A stretch of DNA of 64,000 bases. Source: Auanema rhodensis (lineage: Eukaryota > Nematoda > Chromadorea > Rhabditida > Rhabditidae). The translations under genes and the position numbers were made by a program. This document shows, in pieces, positions 1-11,200 of this stretch. The notes below the pieces were generated by a model. That model did not search any database and was not told the DNA's origin. It was given only the letters and a program-made list of their open reading frames with translations. The stretch's first letter is position 1. Each line of letters begins with the position of its first letter. The DNA lies in assembly GCA_964057225.1 (NCBI GenBank), contig OZ059900.1:25993638-26057637 (forward strand). Direction: 5' to 3'.

Positions 1-19
1 TTGACGACTCATATGAACA

Positions 20-31
20 AAAATCGATTTT
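20..31. repeat. 12-bp palindrome AAAATCGATTTT
   Basis: A self-complementary site around a TCGA core, present once per unit. In units following m1, m5 and m6 it is 12 bp; in units following m2, m3, m4 and most m7 a T-to-A change (CGATTTAATC) shortens it to AAATCGATTT, 10 bp. The same base also decides whether a TAA stop appears in one frame, which accounts for the apparent short reading frames. Confidence 0.88.
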
Positions 32-49
32 ATCAATATTAGCCATAAG

Positions 50-59
50 GGGCGTGCCC
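50..59. repeat. GC-rich inverted repeat GGGC-GT-GCCC
   Basis: The only GC-rich stretch of the unit, with 4-bp arms around GT. It is kept in nearly all units; exceptions are near 8938 (one G lost), 15438 (ACGGCG), 19888 (one base lost), 34249 (GGGACG) and 43144 (GGGCATG). Confidence 0.8.
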
Positions 60-224
60 TCAGAATATGCTAATTTCCTTAATTTTCTAACCCCTGTTTT
101 TTTGTCGTGAAAGTGGAACTAGACGTTGTACGAACAATTTTGAGCTAGGTTTCATTGACATTGCATGAGTTTGAACACATGAAATCGTAAGTCAAAACCT
201 TGTTTACAGCAAAATTTCCAAAAA

Positions 225-236
225 CTGGTTTTCCAG
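225..236. repeat. Small inverted repeat CTGG-TTTT-CCAG
   Basis: Perfect 4-bp arms around a TTTT loop, in essentially every unit. The only clear break is in unit 50 (near 16990), where TTTTCCAG reads TTTTAAAG. Confidence 0.78.
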
Positions 237-975
237 CATAATAAAATATTTCTCATGGGAAATACAGTGTTTTTGTATTTTTTTAGTGTTCAGCATGTAA
301 AATGCGTCATTTTAGTATGTAAAACGCTGAAATTCGTTGCATTTGACGACTCATATGAACAAAAATCGATTTTATCAATATTAGCCATAAGGGGCGTGCC
401 CTCAGAATATGCTAATTTCCTTAATTTTCTAACCCCTGTTTTTTTGTCGTGAAAGTGGAACTAGACGTTGTACGAACAATTTTGAGCTAGGTTTCATTGA
501 CATTGCATGAGTTTGAACACATGAAATCGTAAGTCAAAACCTTGTTTACAGCGAAATTTCCAAAAACTGGTTTTCCAGCATAATAAAATATTTCTCATGA
601 GAAATACTGTGTTTTCATATTTTTCAAGTGTTCAGCATGTAAAATGCTTCATTTTAGTATGTAACACGCTGAAATTCCTTGCATTTGACGACTCATATGA
701 ACAAAAATCGATTTAATCAATATTAGCCATAAGGGGCGTGCCCTCAGAATTTGCTAATTTCCTTAATTTTCTAACCCCTGTTTTTTTGTCGTGAAAGTGG
801 AACTAGACGTTGTACGAACAATTTTGAGCTAGGTTTCATTGACATTGCATGAGTTTGAACACATGAAATCGTAAGTCAAAACCTTGTTTACAGCGAAATT
901 TCCAAAAACTGGTTTTCCAGCATAATAAAATATTTCTCATGGGAAATACTGTGTTTTTGTATTTTTCTAGTGTTC

Positions 976-990
976 AGCATGTAAAATGCT
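976..990. repeat. Inverted repeat AGCAT-GTAAA-ATGCT in the variable region
   Basis: Perfect 5-bp arms around a 5-base loop, in the classes with ATGCT (m2, m3, m4, m6, m7 and the later m5 sublineage). It is lost in m1 (ATGCG) and in the earlier m5 sublineage (ACGCT). Unit 4 also breaks it (AGAATGTAGAATGCT). Confidence 0.75.
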
Positions 991-2052
991 TCATTTTAGT
1001 ATGTAACACGCTGAAATTTGTTGCATTTGACGACTCATATGAACAAAAATCGATTTAATCAATATTAGCCATAAGGGGCGTGCCCTCAGAATATGCTAAT
1101 TTCCTTAATTTTCTAACCCCTGTTTTTTTGTCGTGAAAGTGGAACTAGCCGTTGTACGAACAATTTTGAGCTAGGTTTTATTGACATTGCATGAGTTTGA
1201 ACACATGAAATCGTAAGTCAAAACCTTGTTTACAGCGAAATTTCCAAAAACTGGTTTTCCAGCATAATACAATATTTCTCATGGGAAATACTGTGTTTTT
1301 GTATTTTTCTAGTGTTCAGAATGTAGAATGCTTCATTTTAGTATGTAACACGCTGAAATTCGTTGCATTTGACGACTCATATGAACAAAAATCGATTTAA
1401 TCAATATTAGCCATAAGGGGCGTGCCCTCAGAATATGCTAATTTCCTTAATTTTCTAACCCCTGTTTTTTTGTCGTGAAAGTGGAACTAGACGTTGTACG
1501 AACAATTTTGAGCTAGGTTTCATTGACATTGCATGAGTTTGAACACATGAAATCGTAAGTCAAAACCTTGTTTACAGCAAAATTTCCAAAAACTGGTTTT
1601 CCAGCATAATAAAATATTTCTCATGGGAAATACAGTGTTTTTGTATTTTTTTAGTGTTCAGCATGTAAAATGCGTCATTTTAGTATGTAAAACGCTGAAA
1701 TTCGTTGCATTTGACGATTCATATGAACAAAAATCGATTTTATCAATATTAGCCATAAGGGGCGTGCCCTCAGAATATGCTAATTTCCTTAATTTTCTAA
1801 CCCCTGTTTTTTTGTCGTGAAAGTGGAACTAGACGTTGTACGAACAATTTTGAGCTAGGTTTCATTGACATTGCATGAGTTTGAACACATGAAATCGTAA
1901 GTCAAAACCTTGTTTACAGCGAAATTTCCAAAAACTGGTTTTCCAGCATAATAAAATATTTCTCAAGGGAAAAACTGTGTTTTCATATTTTTCAAGTGTT
2001 CAGCATGTAAAATGCTTCATTTTAGTATGTAACACGCTGAAATTCCTTGCAT

Positions 2053-2394
2053 TTGACGACTCATATGAACAAAAATCGATTTAATCAATATTAGCCATAA
2101 GGGGCGTGCCCTCAGAATTTGCTAATTTCCTTAATTTTCTAACCCCTGTTTTTTTGTCGTGAAAGTGGAACTAGACGTTGTACGAACAATTTTGAGCTAG
2201 GTTTCATTGACATTGCATGAGTTTGAACACATGAAATCGTAAGTCAAAACCTTGTTTACAGCGAAATTTCCAAAAACTGGTTTTCCAGCATAATAAAATA
2301 TTTCTCATGGGAAATACTGTGTTTTTGTATTTTTCTAGTGTTCAGCATGTAAAATGCTTCATTTTAGTATGTAACACGCTGAAATTTGTTGCAT
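2053..2394 (+). repeat. Monomer class m3, exemplar (unit 7)
   Basis: m3 combines CTCATGGGAAATACTG, TATTTTTCTAGTG, ATGCTTCATTTTAG, GTATGTAACACGC and AATTTGTTGC. Its 5' part usually has CAGAATTTGC (others CAGAATATGC), and from about 10.3 kb onward most copies also have TTATATTTCTAACC. Copies at units 25, 35 and 49 share GAGTTTCAACACATG, a marker linking those three block starts. About 14 clear copies (3, 7, 13, 19, 25, 31, 35, 49, 68, 76, 90, 98, 127, 137) plus m3-like units 4 and 45. None occurs to the right of 46854. Confidence 0.92.
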
Positions 2395-2736
2395 TTGACG
2401 ACTCATATGAACAAAAATCGATTTAATCAATATTAGCCATAAGGGGCGTGCCCTCAGAATATGCTAATTTCCTTAATTTTCTAACCCCTGTTTTTTTGTC
2501 GTGAAAGTGGAACTAGACGTTGTACGAACAATTTTGAGCTAGGTTTCATTGACATTGCATGAGTTTGAACACATGAAATCGTAAGTCAAAACCTTGTTTA
2601 CAGCGAAATTTCCAAAAACTGGTTTTCCAGCATAATAAAATATTTCTCAAGGGAAAAACTGTGTTTTCATATTTTTCAAGTGTTCAGCATGTAAAATGCT
2701 TCATTTTAGTATGTAACACGCTGAAATTCCTTGCAT
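2395..2736 (+). repeat. Monomer class m2, exemplar (unit 8)
   Basis: m2 is the most divergent common class: CTCAAGGGAAAAACTG, TTTTCATATTTTTCAAG, GTATGTAACACGC and AATTCCTTGC. It loses the CATG core of the palindrome seen in m5 and changes TTCGTTG to TTCCTTG. About 35 units: 2 (variant with CTCATGAGAAATAC), 6, 8, 10, 12, 14, 16, 18, 20, 22, 24, 30, 32, 34, 36, 41, 42, 46, 48, 50, 55, 63, 70, 71, 75, 77, 89, 92, 97, 99, 111, 121, 126, 128 and 136. It occupies every second position in units 6-24 and is absent to the right of 46854. Confidence 0.94.
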
Positions 2737-3078
2737 TTGACGACTCATATGAACAAAAATCGATTTAATCAATATTAGCCATAAGGGGCGTGCCCTCAGA
2801 ATATGCTAATTTCCTTAATTTTCTAACCCCTGTTTTTTTGTCGTGAAAGTGGAACTAGACGTTGTACGAACAATTTTGAGCTAGGTTTCATTGACATTGC
2901 ATGAGTTTGAACACATGCAATCGTAAGTCAAAACCTTGTTTACAGCGAAATTTCCAAAAACTGGTTTTCCAGCATAATAAAATATTTCTCATGGGAAAAA
3001 CTGTGTTTTTGTATTTTTCTAGTGTTCAGCATGTAAAATGCTTTATTTTAATATGTAACACGCTGAAATTCGTTGCAT
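2737..3078 (+). repeat. Monomer class m4, exemplar (unit 9)
   Basis: m4 has ACATGCAATCG where other classes have ACATGAAATCG, then CTCATGGGAAAAACTG, TATTTTTCTAGTG and ATGCTTTATTTTAATATG. About 22 clear copies: 9, 11, 15, 17, 21, 23, 33, 47, 62, 69, 78, 91, 100, 110, 120, 129, 144, 151, 155, 165, 169 and 185. Units 11 and 17 (m4') share two further changes, ATAATTAAAT and ATATATAACACG. Units 78, 100 and 129 have ATGCTTCATTTTAATATG. Units 161 and 181 (m4*) have the m4 3' end but keep ACATGAAATC. m4 persists across the whole window, in a B-rich context on the left and next to m5 and m7 on the right. Confidence 0.93.
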
Positions 3079-6000
3079 TTGACGACTCATATGAACAAAA
3101 ATCGATTTAATCAATATTAGCCATAAGGGGCGTGCCCTCAGAATATGCTAATTTCCTTAATTTTCTAACCCCTGTTTTTTTGTCGTGAAAGTGGAACTAG
3201 ACGTTGTACGAACAATTTTGAGCTAGGTTTCATTGACATTGCATGAGTTTGAACACATGAAATCGTAAGTCAAAACCTTGTTTACAGCGAAATTTCCAAA
3301 AACTGGTTTTCCAGCATAATAAAATATTTCTCAAGGGAAAAACTGTGTTTTCATATTTTTCAAGTGTTCAGCATGTAAAATGCTTCATTTTAGTATGTAA
3401 CACGCTGAAATTCCTTGCATTTGACGACTCATATGAACAAAAATCGATTTAATCAATATTAGCCATAAGGGGCGTGCCCTCAGAATATGCTAATTTCCTT
3501 AATTTTCTAACCCCTGTTTTTTTGTCGTGAAAGTGGAACTAGACGTTGTACGAACAATTTTGAGCTAGGTTTCATTGACATTGCATGAGTTTGAACACAT
3601 GCAATCGTAAGTCAAAACCTTGTTTACAGCGAAATTTCCAAAAACTGGTTTTCCAGCATAATTAAATATTTCTCATGGGAAAAACTGTGTTTTTGTATTT
3701 TTCTAGTGTTCAGCATGTAAAATGCTTTATTTTAATATATAACACGCTGAAATTCGTTGCATTTGACGACTCATATGAACAAAAATCGATTTAATCAATA
3801 TTAGCCATAAGGGGCGTGCCCTCAGAATATGCTAATTTCCTTAATTTTCTAACCCCTGTTTTTTTGTCGTGAAAGTGGAACTAGACGTTGTACGAACAAT
3901 TTTGAGCTAGGTTTCATTGACATTGCATGAGTTTGAACACATGAAATCGTAAGTCAAAACCTTGTTTACAGCGAAATTTCCAAAAACTGGTTTTCCAGCA
4001 TAATAAAATATTTCTCAAGGGAAAAACTGTGTTTTCATATTTTTCAAGTGTTCAGCATGTAAAATGCTTCATTTTAGTATGTAACACGCTGAAATTCCTT
4101 GCATTTGACGACTCATATGAACAAAAATCGATTTAATCAATATTAGCCATAAGGGGCGTGCCCTCAGAATTTGCTAATTTCCTTAATTTTCTAACCCCTG
4201 TTTTTTTGTCGTGAAAGTGGAACTAGACGTTGTACGAACAATTTTGAGCTAGGTTTCATTGACATTGCATGAGTTTGAACACATGAAATCGTAAGTCAAA
4301 ACCTTGTTTACAGCGAAATTTCCAAAAACTGGTTTTCCAGCATAATAAAATATTTCTCATGGGAAATACTGTGTTTTTGTATTTTTCTAGTGTTCAGCAT
4401 GTAAAATGCTTCATTTTAGTATGTAACACGCTGAAATTTGTTGCATTTGACGACTCATATGAACAAAAATCGATTTAATCAATATTAGCCATAAGGGGCG
4501 TGCCCTCAGAATATGCTAATTTCCTTAATTTTCTAACCCCTGTTTTTTTGTCGTGAAAGTGGAACTAGACGTTGTACGAACAATTTTGAGCTAGGTTTCA
4601 TTGACATTGCATGAGTTTGAACACATGAAATCGTAAGTCAAAACCTTGTTTACAGCGAAATTTCCAAAAACTGGTTTTCCAGCATAATAAAATATTTCTC
4701 AAGGGAAAAACTGTGTTTTCATATTTTTCAAGTGTTCAGCATGTAAAATGCTTCATTTTAGTATGTAACACGCTGAAATTCCTTGCATTTGACGACTCAT
4801 ATGAACAAAAATCGATTTAATCAATATTAGCCATAAGGGGCGTGCCCTCAGAATATGCTAATTTCCTTAATTTTCTAACCCCTGTTTTTTTGTCGTGAAA
4901 GTGGAACTAGACGTTGTACGAACAATTTTGAGCTAGGTTTCATTGACATTGCATGAGTTTGAACACATGCAATCGTAAGTCAAAACCTTGTTTACAGCGA
5001 AATTTCCAAAAACTGGTTTTCCAGCATAATAAAATATTTCTCATGGGAAAAACTGTGTTTTTGTATTTTTCTAGTGTTCAGCATGTAAAATGCTTTATTT
5101 TAATATGTAACACGCTGAAATTCGTTGCATTTGACGACTCATATGAACAAAAATCGATTTAATCAATATTAGCCATAAGGGGCGTGCCCTCAGAATATGC
5201 TAATTTCCTTAATTTTCTAACCCCTGTTTTTTTGTCGTGAAAGTGGAACTAGACGTTGTACGAACAATTTTGAGCTAGGTTTCATTGACATTGCATGAGT
5301 TTGAACACATGAAATCGTAAGTCAAAACCTTGTTTACAGCGAAATTTCCAAAAACTGGTTTTCCAGCATAATAAAATATTTCTCAAGGGAAAAACTGTGT
5401 TTTCATATTTTTCAAGTGTTCAGCATGTAAAATGCTTCATTTTAGTATGTAACACGCTGAAATTCCTTGCATTTGACGACTCATATGAACAAAAATCGAT
5501 TTAATCAATATTAGCCATAAGGGGCGTGCCCTCAGAATATGCTAATTTCCTTAATTTTCTAACCCCTGTTTTTTTGTCGTGAAAGTGGAACTAGACGTTG
5601 TACGAACAATTTTGAGCTAGGTTTCATTGACATTGCATGAGTTTGAACACATGCAATCGTAAGTCAAAACCTTGTTTACAGCGAAATTTCCAAAAACTGG
5701 TTTTCCAGCATAATTAAATATTTCTCATGGGAAAAACTGTGTTTTTGTATTTTTCTAGTGTTCAGCATGTAAAATGCTTTATTTTAATATATAACACGCT
5801 GAAATTCGTTGCATTTGACGACTCATATGAACAAAAATCGATTTAATCAATATTAGCCATAAGGGGCGTGCCCTCAGAATATGCTAATTTCCTTAATTTT
5901 CTAACCCCTGTTTTTTTGTCGTGAAAGTGGAACTAGACGTTGTACGAACAATTTTGAGCTAGGTTTCATTGACATTGCATGAGTTTGAACACATGAAATC

Positions 6001-8208
6001 GTAAGTCAAAACCTTGTTTACAGCGAAATTTCCAAAAACTGGTTTTCCAGCATAATAAAATATTTCTCAAGGGAAAAACTGTGTTTTCATATTTTTCAAG
6101 TGTTCAGCATGTAAAATGCTTCATTTTAGTATGTAACACGCTGAAATTCCTTGCATTTGACGACTCATATGAACAAAAATCGATTTAATCAATATTAGCC
6201 ATAAGGGGCGTGCCCTCAGAATTTGCTAATTTCCTTAATTTTCTAACCCCTGTTTTTTTGTCGTGAAAGTGGAACTAGACGTTGTACGAACAATTTTGAG
6301 CTAGGTTTCATTGACATTGCATGAGTTTGAACACATGAAATCGTAAGTCAAAACCTTGTTTACAGCGAAATTTCCAAAAACTGGTTTTCCAGCATAATAA
6401 AATATTTCTCATGGGAAATACTGTGTTTTTGTATTTTTCTAGTGTTCAGCATGTAAAATGCTTCATTTTAGTATGTAACACGCTGAAATTTGTTGCATTT
6501 GACGACTCATATGAACAAAAATCGATTTAATCAATATTAGCCATAAGGGGCGTGCCCTCAGAATATGCTAATTTCCTTAATTTTCTAACCCCTGTTTTTT
6601 TGTCGTGAAAGTGGAACTAGACGTTGTACGAACAATTTTGAGCTAGGTTTCATTGACATTGCATGAGTTTGAACACATGAAATCGTAAGTCAAAACCTTG
6701 TTTACAGCGAAATTTCCAAAAACTGGTTTTCCAGCATAATAAAATATTTCTCAAGGGAAAAACTGTGTTTTCATATTTTTCAAGTGTTCAGCATGTAAAA
6801 TGCTTCATTTTAGTATGTAACACGCTGAAATTCCTTGCATTTGACGACTCATATGAACAAAAATCGATTTAATCAATATTAGCCATAAGGGGCGTGCCCT
6901 CAGAATATGCTAATTTCCTTAATTTTCTAACCCCTGTTTTTTTGTCGTGAAAGTGGAACTAGACGTTGTACGAACAATTTTGAGCTAGGTTTCATTGACA
7001 TTGCATGAGTTTGAACACATGCAATCGTAAGTCAAAACCTTGTTTACAGCGAAATTTCCAAAAACTGGTTTTCCAGCATAATAAAATATTTCTCATGGGA
7101 AAAACTGTGTTTTTGTATTTTTCTAGTGTTCAGCATGTAAAATGCTTTATTTTAATATGTAACACGCTGAAATTCGTTGCATTTGACGACTCATATGAAC
7201 AAAAATCGATTTAATCAATATTAGCCATAAGGGGCGTGCCCTCAGAATATGCTAATTTCCTTAATTTTCTAACCCCTGTTTTTTTGTCGTGAAAGTGGAA
7301 CTAGACGTTGTACGAACAATTTTGAGCTAGGTTTCATTGACATTGCATGAGTTTGAACACATGAAATCGTAAGTCAAAACCTTGTTTACAGCGAAATTTC
7401 CAAAAACTGGTTTTCCAGCATAATAAAATATTTCTCAAGGGAAAAACTGTGTTTTCATATTTTTCAAGTGTTCAGCATGTAAAATGCTTCATTTTAGTAT
7501 GTAACACGCTGAAATTCCTTGCATTTGACGACTCATATGAACAAAAATCGATTTAATCAATATTAGCCATAAGGGGCGTGCCCTCAGAATATGCTAATTT
7601 CCTTAATTTTCTAACCCCTGTTTTTTTGTCGTGAAAGTGGAACTAGACGTTGTACGAACAATTTTGAGCTAGGTTTCATTGACATTGCATGAGTTTGAAC
7701 ACATGCAATCGTAAGTCAAAACCTTGTTTACAGCGAAATTTCCAAAAACTGGTTTTCCAGCATAATAAAATATTTCTCATGGGAAAAACTGTGTTTTTGT
7801 ATTTTTCTAGTGTTCAGCATGTAAAATGCTTTATTTTAATATGTAACACGCTGAAATTCGTTGCATTTGACGACTCATATGAACAAAAATCGATTTAATC
7901 AATATTAGCCATAAGGGGCGTGCCCTCAGAATATGCTAATTTCCTTAATTTTCTAACCCCTGTTTTTTTGTCGTGAAAGTGGAACTAGACGTTGTACGAA
8001 CAATTTTGAGCTAGGTTTCATTGACATTGCATGAGTTTGAACACATGAAATCGTAAGTCAAAACCTTGTTTACAGCGAAATTTCCAAAAACTGGTTTTCC
8101 AGCATAATAAAATATTTTTCAAGGGAAAAACTGTGTTTTCATATTTTTCAAGTGTTCAGCATGTAAAATGCTTCATTTTAGTATGTAACACGCTGAAATT
8201 CCTTGCAT

Positions 8209-11200
8209 TTGACGACTCATATGAACAAAAATCGATTTAATCAATATTAGCCATAAGGGGCGTGCCCTCAGAATTTGCTAATTTCCTTAATTTTCTAACC
8301 CCTGTTTTTTTGTCGTGAAAGTGGAACTAGACGTTGTACGAACAATTTTGAGCTAGGTTTCATTGACATTGCATGAGTTTCAACACATGAAATCGTAAGT
8401 CAAAACCTTGTTTACAGCGAAATTTCCAAAAACTGGTTTTCCAGCATAATAAAATATTTCTCATGGGAAATACTGTGTTTTTGTATTTTTCTAGTGTTCA
8501 GCATGTAAAATGCTTCATTTTAGTATGTAACACGCTGAAATTTGTTGCATTTGACGACTCATATGAACAAAAATCGATTTAATCAATATTAGCCATAAGG
8601 GGCGTGCCCTCAGAATATGCTAATTTCCTTAATTTTCTAACCCCTGTTTTTTTGTCGTGAAAGTGGAACTAGACGTTGTACGAACAATTTTGAGCTAGGT
8701 TTCATTGACATTGCATGAGTTTGAACACATGAAATCGTAAGTCAAAACCTTGTTTACAGCGAAATTTCCAAAAACTGGTTTTCCAGCATAATAAAATATT
8801 TCTCATGAGAAATACTGTGTTTTTGTATTTTTTTAATGTTCAGCATGTAAAACGCTTCATTTTGATATGTAAAACGCTGAAATTCGTTGCATTTGACGAC
8901 TCATATGAACAAAAATCGATTTTATCAATATTAGCCATAAGGGCGTGCCCTCAGAATATGCTAATTTCCTTAATTTTCTAACCCCTGTTTTTTTGTCGTG
9001 AAAGTGGAACTAGACGTTGTACGAACAATTTTGAGCTAGGTTTCATTGACATTGCATGAGTTTGAACACATGAAATCGTAAGTCAAAACCTTGTTTACAG
9101 CGAAATTTCCAAAAACTGGTTTTCCAGCATAATACAATATTTCTCATGGGAAATACTGTGTTTTTATATTTTTCTAGTGTTCAGCATGTAAAATGCTTCA
9201 TTTTAGTATGTAACACGCTGAAATTCGTTGCATTTGACGACTCATATGAACAAAAATCGATTTTATCAATATTAGCCATAAGGGGCGTGCCCTCAGAATA
9301 TGCTAATTTCCTTAATTTTCTAACCCCTGTTTTTTTGTCGTGAAAGTGGAACTAGACGTTGTACGAACAGTTTTGAGCTAGGTTTCATTGACATTGCATG
9401 AGTTTGAACACATGAAATCGTAAGTCAAAACCTTGTTTACAGCGAAATTTCCAAAAACTGGTTTTCCAGCATAATAAAATATTTCTCATGGGAAATACTG
9501 TGTTTTTGTATTTTTTCAGTGTTCAGCATGTAAAATGCTTCATTTTAGTATGTAACACGCTGAAATTCGTTGCATTTGACGACTCATATGAACAAAAATC
9601 GATTTAATCAATATTAGCCATAAGGGGCGTGCCCTCAGAATATGCTAATTTCCTTAATTTTCTAACCCCTGTTTTTTTGTCGTGAAAGTGGAACTAGACG
9701 TTGTACGAACAATTTTGAGCTAGGTTTCATTGACATTGCATGAGTTTGAACACATGAAATCGTAAGTCAAAACCTTGTTTACAGCGAAATTTCCAAAAAC
9801 TGGTTTTCCAGCATAATAAAATATTTCTCATGGGAAATACTGTGTTTTTGTATTTTTTTAGTGTTCAGCATGTAAAATGCGTCATTTTAGTATGTAAAAC
9901 GCTGAAATTCGTTGCATTTGACGACTCATATGAACAAAAATCGATTTTATCAATATTAGCCATAAGGGGCGTGCCCTCAGAATATGCTAATTTCCTTAAT
10001 TCTCTAACCCCTGTTTTTTTGTCGTGAAAGTGGAACTAGACGTTGTACGAACAATTTTGAGCTAGGTTTCATTGACATTGCATGAGTTTGAACACATGAA
10101 ATCGTAAGTCAAAACCTTGTTTACAGCGAAATTTCCAAAAACTGGTTTTCCAGCATAATAAAATATTTCTCAAGGGAAAAACTGTGTTTTCATATTTTTC
10201 AAGTGTTCAGCATGTAAAATGCTTCATTTTAGTATGTAACACGCTGAAATTCCTTGCATTTGACGACTCATATGAACAAAAATCGATTTAATCAATATTA
10301 GCCATAAGGGGCGTGCCCTCAGAATTTGCTAATTTCCTTATATTTCTAACCCCTGTTTTTTTGTCGTGAAAGTGGAACTAGACGTTGTACGAACAATTTT
10401 GAGCTAGGTTTCATTGACATTGCATGAGTTTGAACACATGAAATCGTAAGTCAAAACCTTGTTTACAGCGAAATTTCCAAAAACTGGTTTTCCAGCATAA
10501 TAAAATATTTCTCATGGGAAATACTGTGTTTTTGTATTTTTCTAGTGTTCAGCATGTAAAATGCTTCATTTTAGTATGTAACACGCTGAAATTTGTTGCA
10601 TTTGACGACTCATATGAACAAAAATCGATTTAATCAATATTAGCCATAAGGGGCGTGCCCTCAGAATATGCTAATTTCCTTAATTTTCTAACCCCTGTTT
10701 TTTTGTCGTGAAAGTGGAACTAGACGTTGTACGAACAATTTTGAGCTAGGTTTCATTGACATTGCATGAGTTTGAACACATGAAATCGTAAGTCAAAACC
10801 TTGTTTACAGCGAAATTTCCAAAAACTGGTTTTCCAGCATAATAAAATATTTCTCAAGGGAAAAACTGTGTTTTCATATTTTTCAAGTGTTCAGCATGTA
10901 AAATGCTTCATTTTAGTATGTAACACGCTGAAATTCCTTGCATTTGACGACTCATATGAACAAAAATCGATTTAATCAATATTAGCCATAAGGGGCGTGC
11001 CCTCAGAATATGCTAATTTCCTTAATTTTCTAACCCCTGTTTTTTTGTCGTGAAAGTGGAACTAGACGTTGTACGAACAATTTTGAGCTAGGTTTCATTG
11101 ACATTGCATGAGTTTGAACACATGCAATCGTAAGTCAAAACCTTGTTTACAGCGAAATTTCCAAAAACTGGTTTTCCAGCATAATAAAATATTTCTCATG

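Larger units (their letters stand above)
1..342 (+). repeat. First unit of the array (m1 class); reference layout of the monomer
   Basis: This unit serves as the coordinate system. In order it holds: the landmark at 1; AAAATCGATTTT palindrome at 20-31; GGGCGTGCCC inverted repeat at 50-59; pyrimidine-rich stretch about 66-110 with a run of seven T; a well conserved block about 108-165; ACATGAAATCG about 177-187; CTGGTTTTCCAG hairpin at 225-236; AT-rich ATAATAAAATATTT; then the class-determining region from about 250 to 342. It is class m1 (ATGCGTCATTTTAG). It has 114 G+C of 342. Private or rare changes are AGCAAAATTT in place of AGCGAAATTT and AATACAGTG in place of AATACTGTG, both also in unit 5 (1369-1710), so units 1 and 5 share a recent ancestor. 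Confidence 0.97.
1..2052 (+). repeat. Left segment, units 1-6, irregular class order
   Basis: Class order is m1, m2 variant, m3, m3/m6 hybrid, m1, m2. Unit 2 has the m2 3' end but CTCATGAGAAATAC, the palindromic form otherwise seen in m5. Unit 4 (1027-1368) is the most divergent unit here, with ACTAGCCGTTG, GGTTTTATTGAC, ATAATACAAT and TTCAGAATGTAGAATGC. Units 1 and 5 share AGCAAAATTT and AATACAGTG, so a four-unit (1368-bp) duplication is likely between 1-684 and 1369-2052. The segment does not follow the six-unit order that starts at 2053. Confidence 0.85.
2053..8208 (+). repeat. Six-unit higher-order repeat (2052 bp), three tandem copies
   Basis: Units 7-24 form three copies of the order 3-2-4-2-4'-2 at 2053-4104, 4105-6156 and 6157-8208, each exactly 2052 bp (6 x 342). 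The first two copies share the rare ATAATTAAAT and ATATATAACACG changes in the fifth unit (near 3661-3740 and 5713-5792). In the third copy the fifth unit is an ordinary m4 and the last unit has AATATTTTTCAAGGG. Inside the six-unit period m2 sits at every even position, giving a nested 684-bp two-unit period. This is classic higher-order repeat structure, seen directly here. Starting point of the period is arbitrary. Confidence 0.93.

Noticed and set aside
240-250. AATAAA in ATAATAAAATATTT as a polyadenylation signal, and AATAAA on the minus strand in m4 (ATGCTTTATTTTAA)
   Set aside because: Six-base AT-rich motifs are expected by chance in 67% AT sequence, and there is no transcript or gene to terminate. 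m6 lacks it (AATACAAT) with no other change.
1-342. Relation to human alpha satellite because 342 is 2 x 171
   Set aside because: No sequence resemblance to alpha satellite was recognised and no full CENP-B box exists; the length match alone proves nothing.
255-452. Open reading frames of 61-95 codons recurring through the window on the plus strand, and 70-codon frames on the minus strand
   Set aside because: They are the same frame of the satellite repeated, possible because 342 is divisible by 3. They end at stops inside the repeat, change with single-base class differences (TTTTATC against TTTAATC), vanish in m2, m3 and most m7 units, and the 84-codon and minus-strand forms exist only where one T is lost. 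No domain or codon-level constraint is visible.
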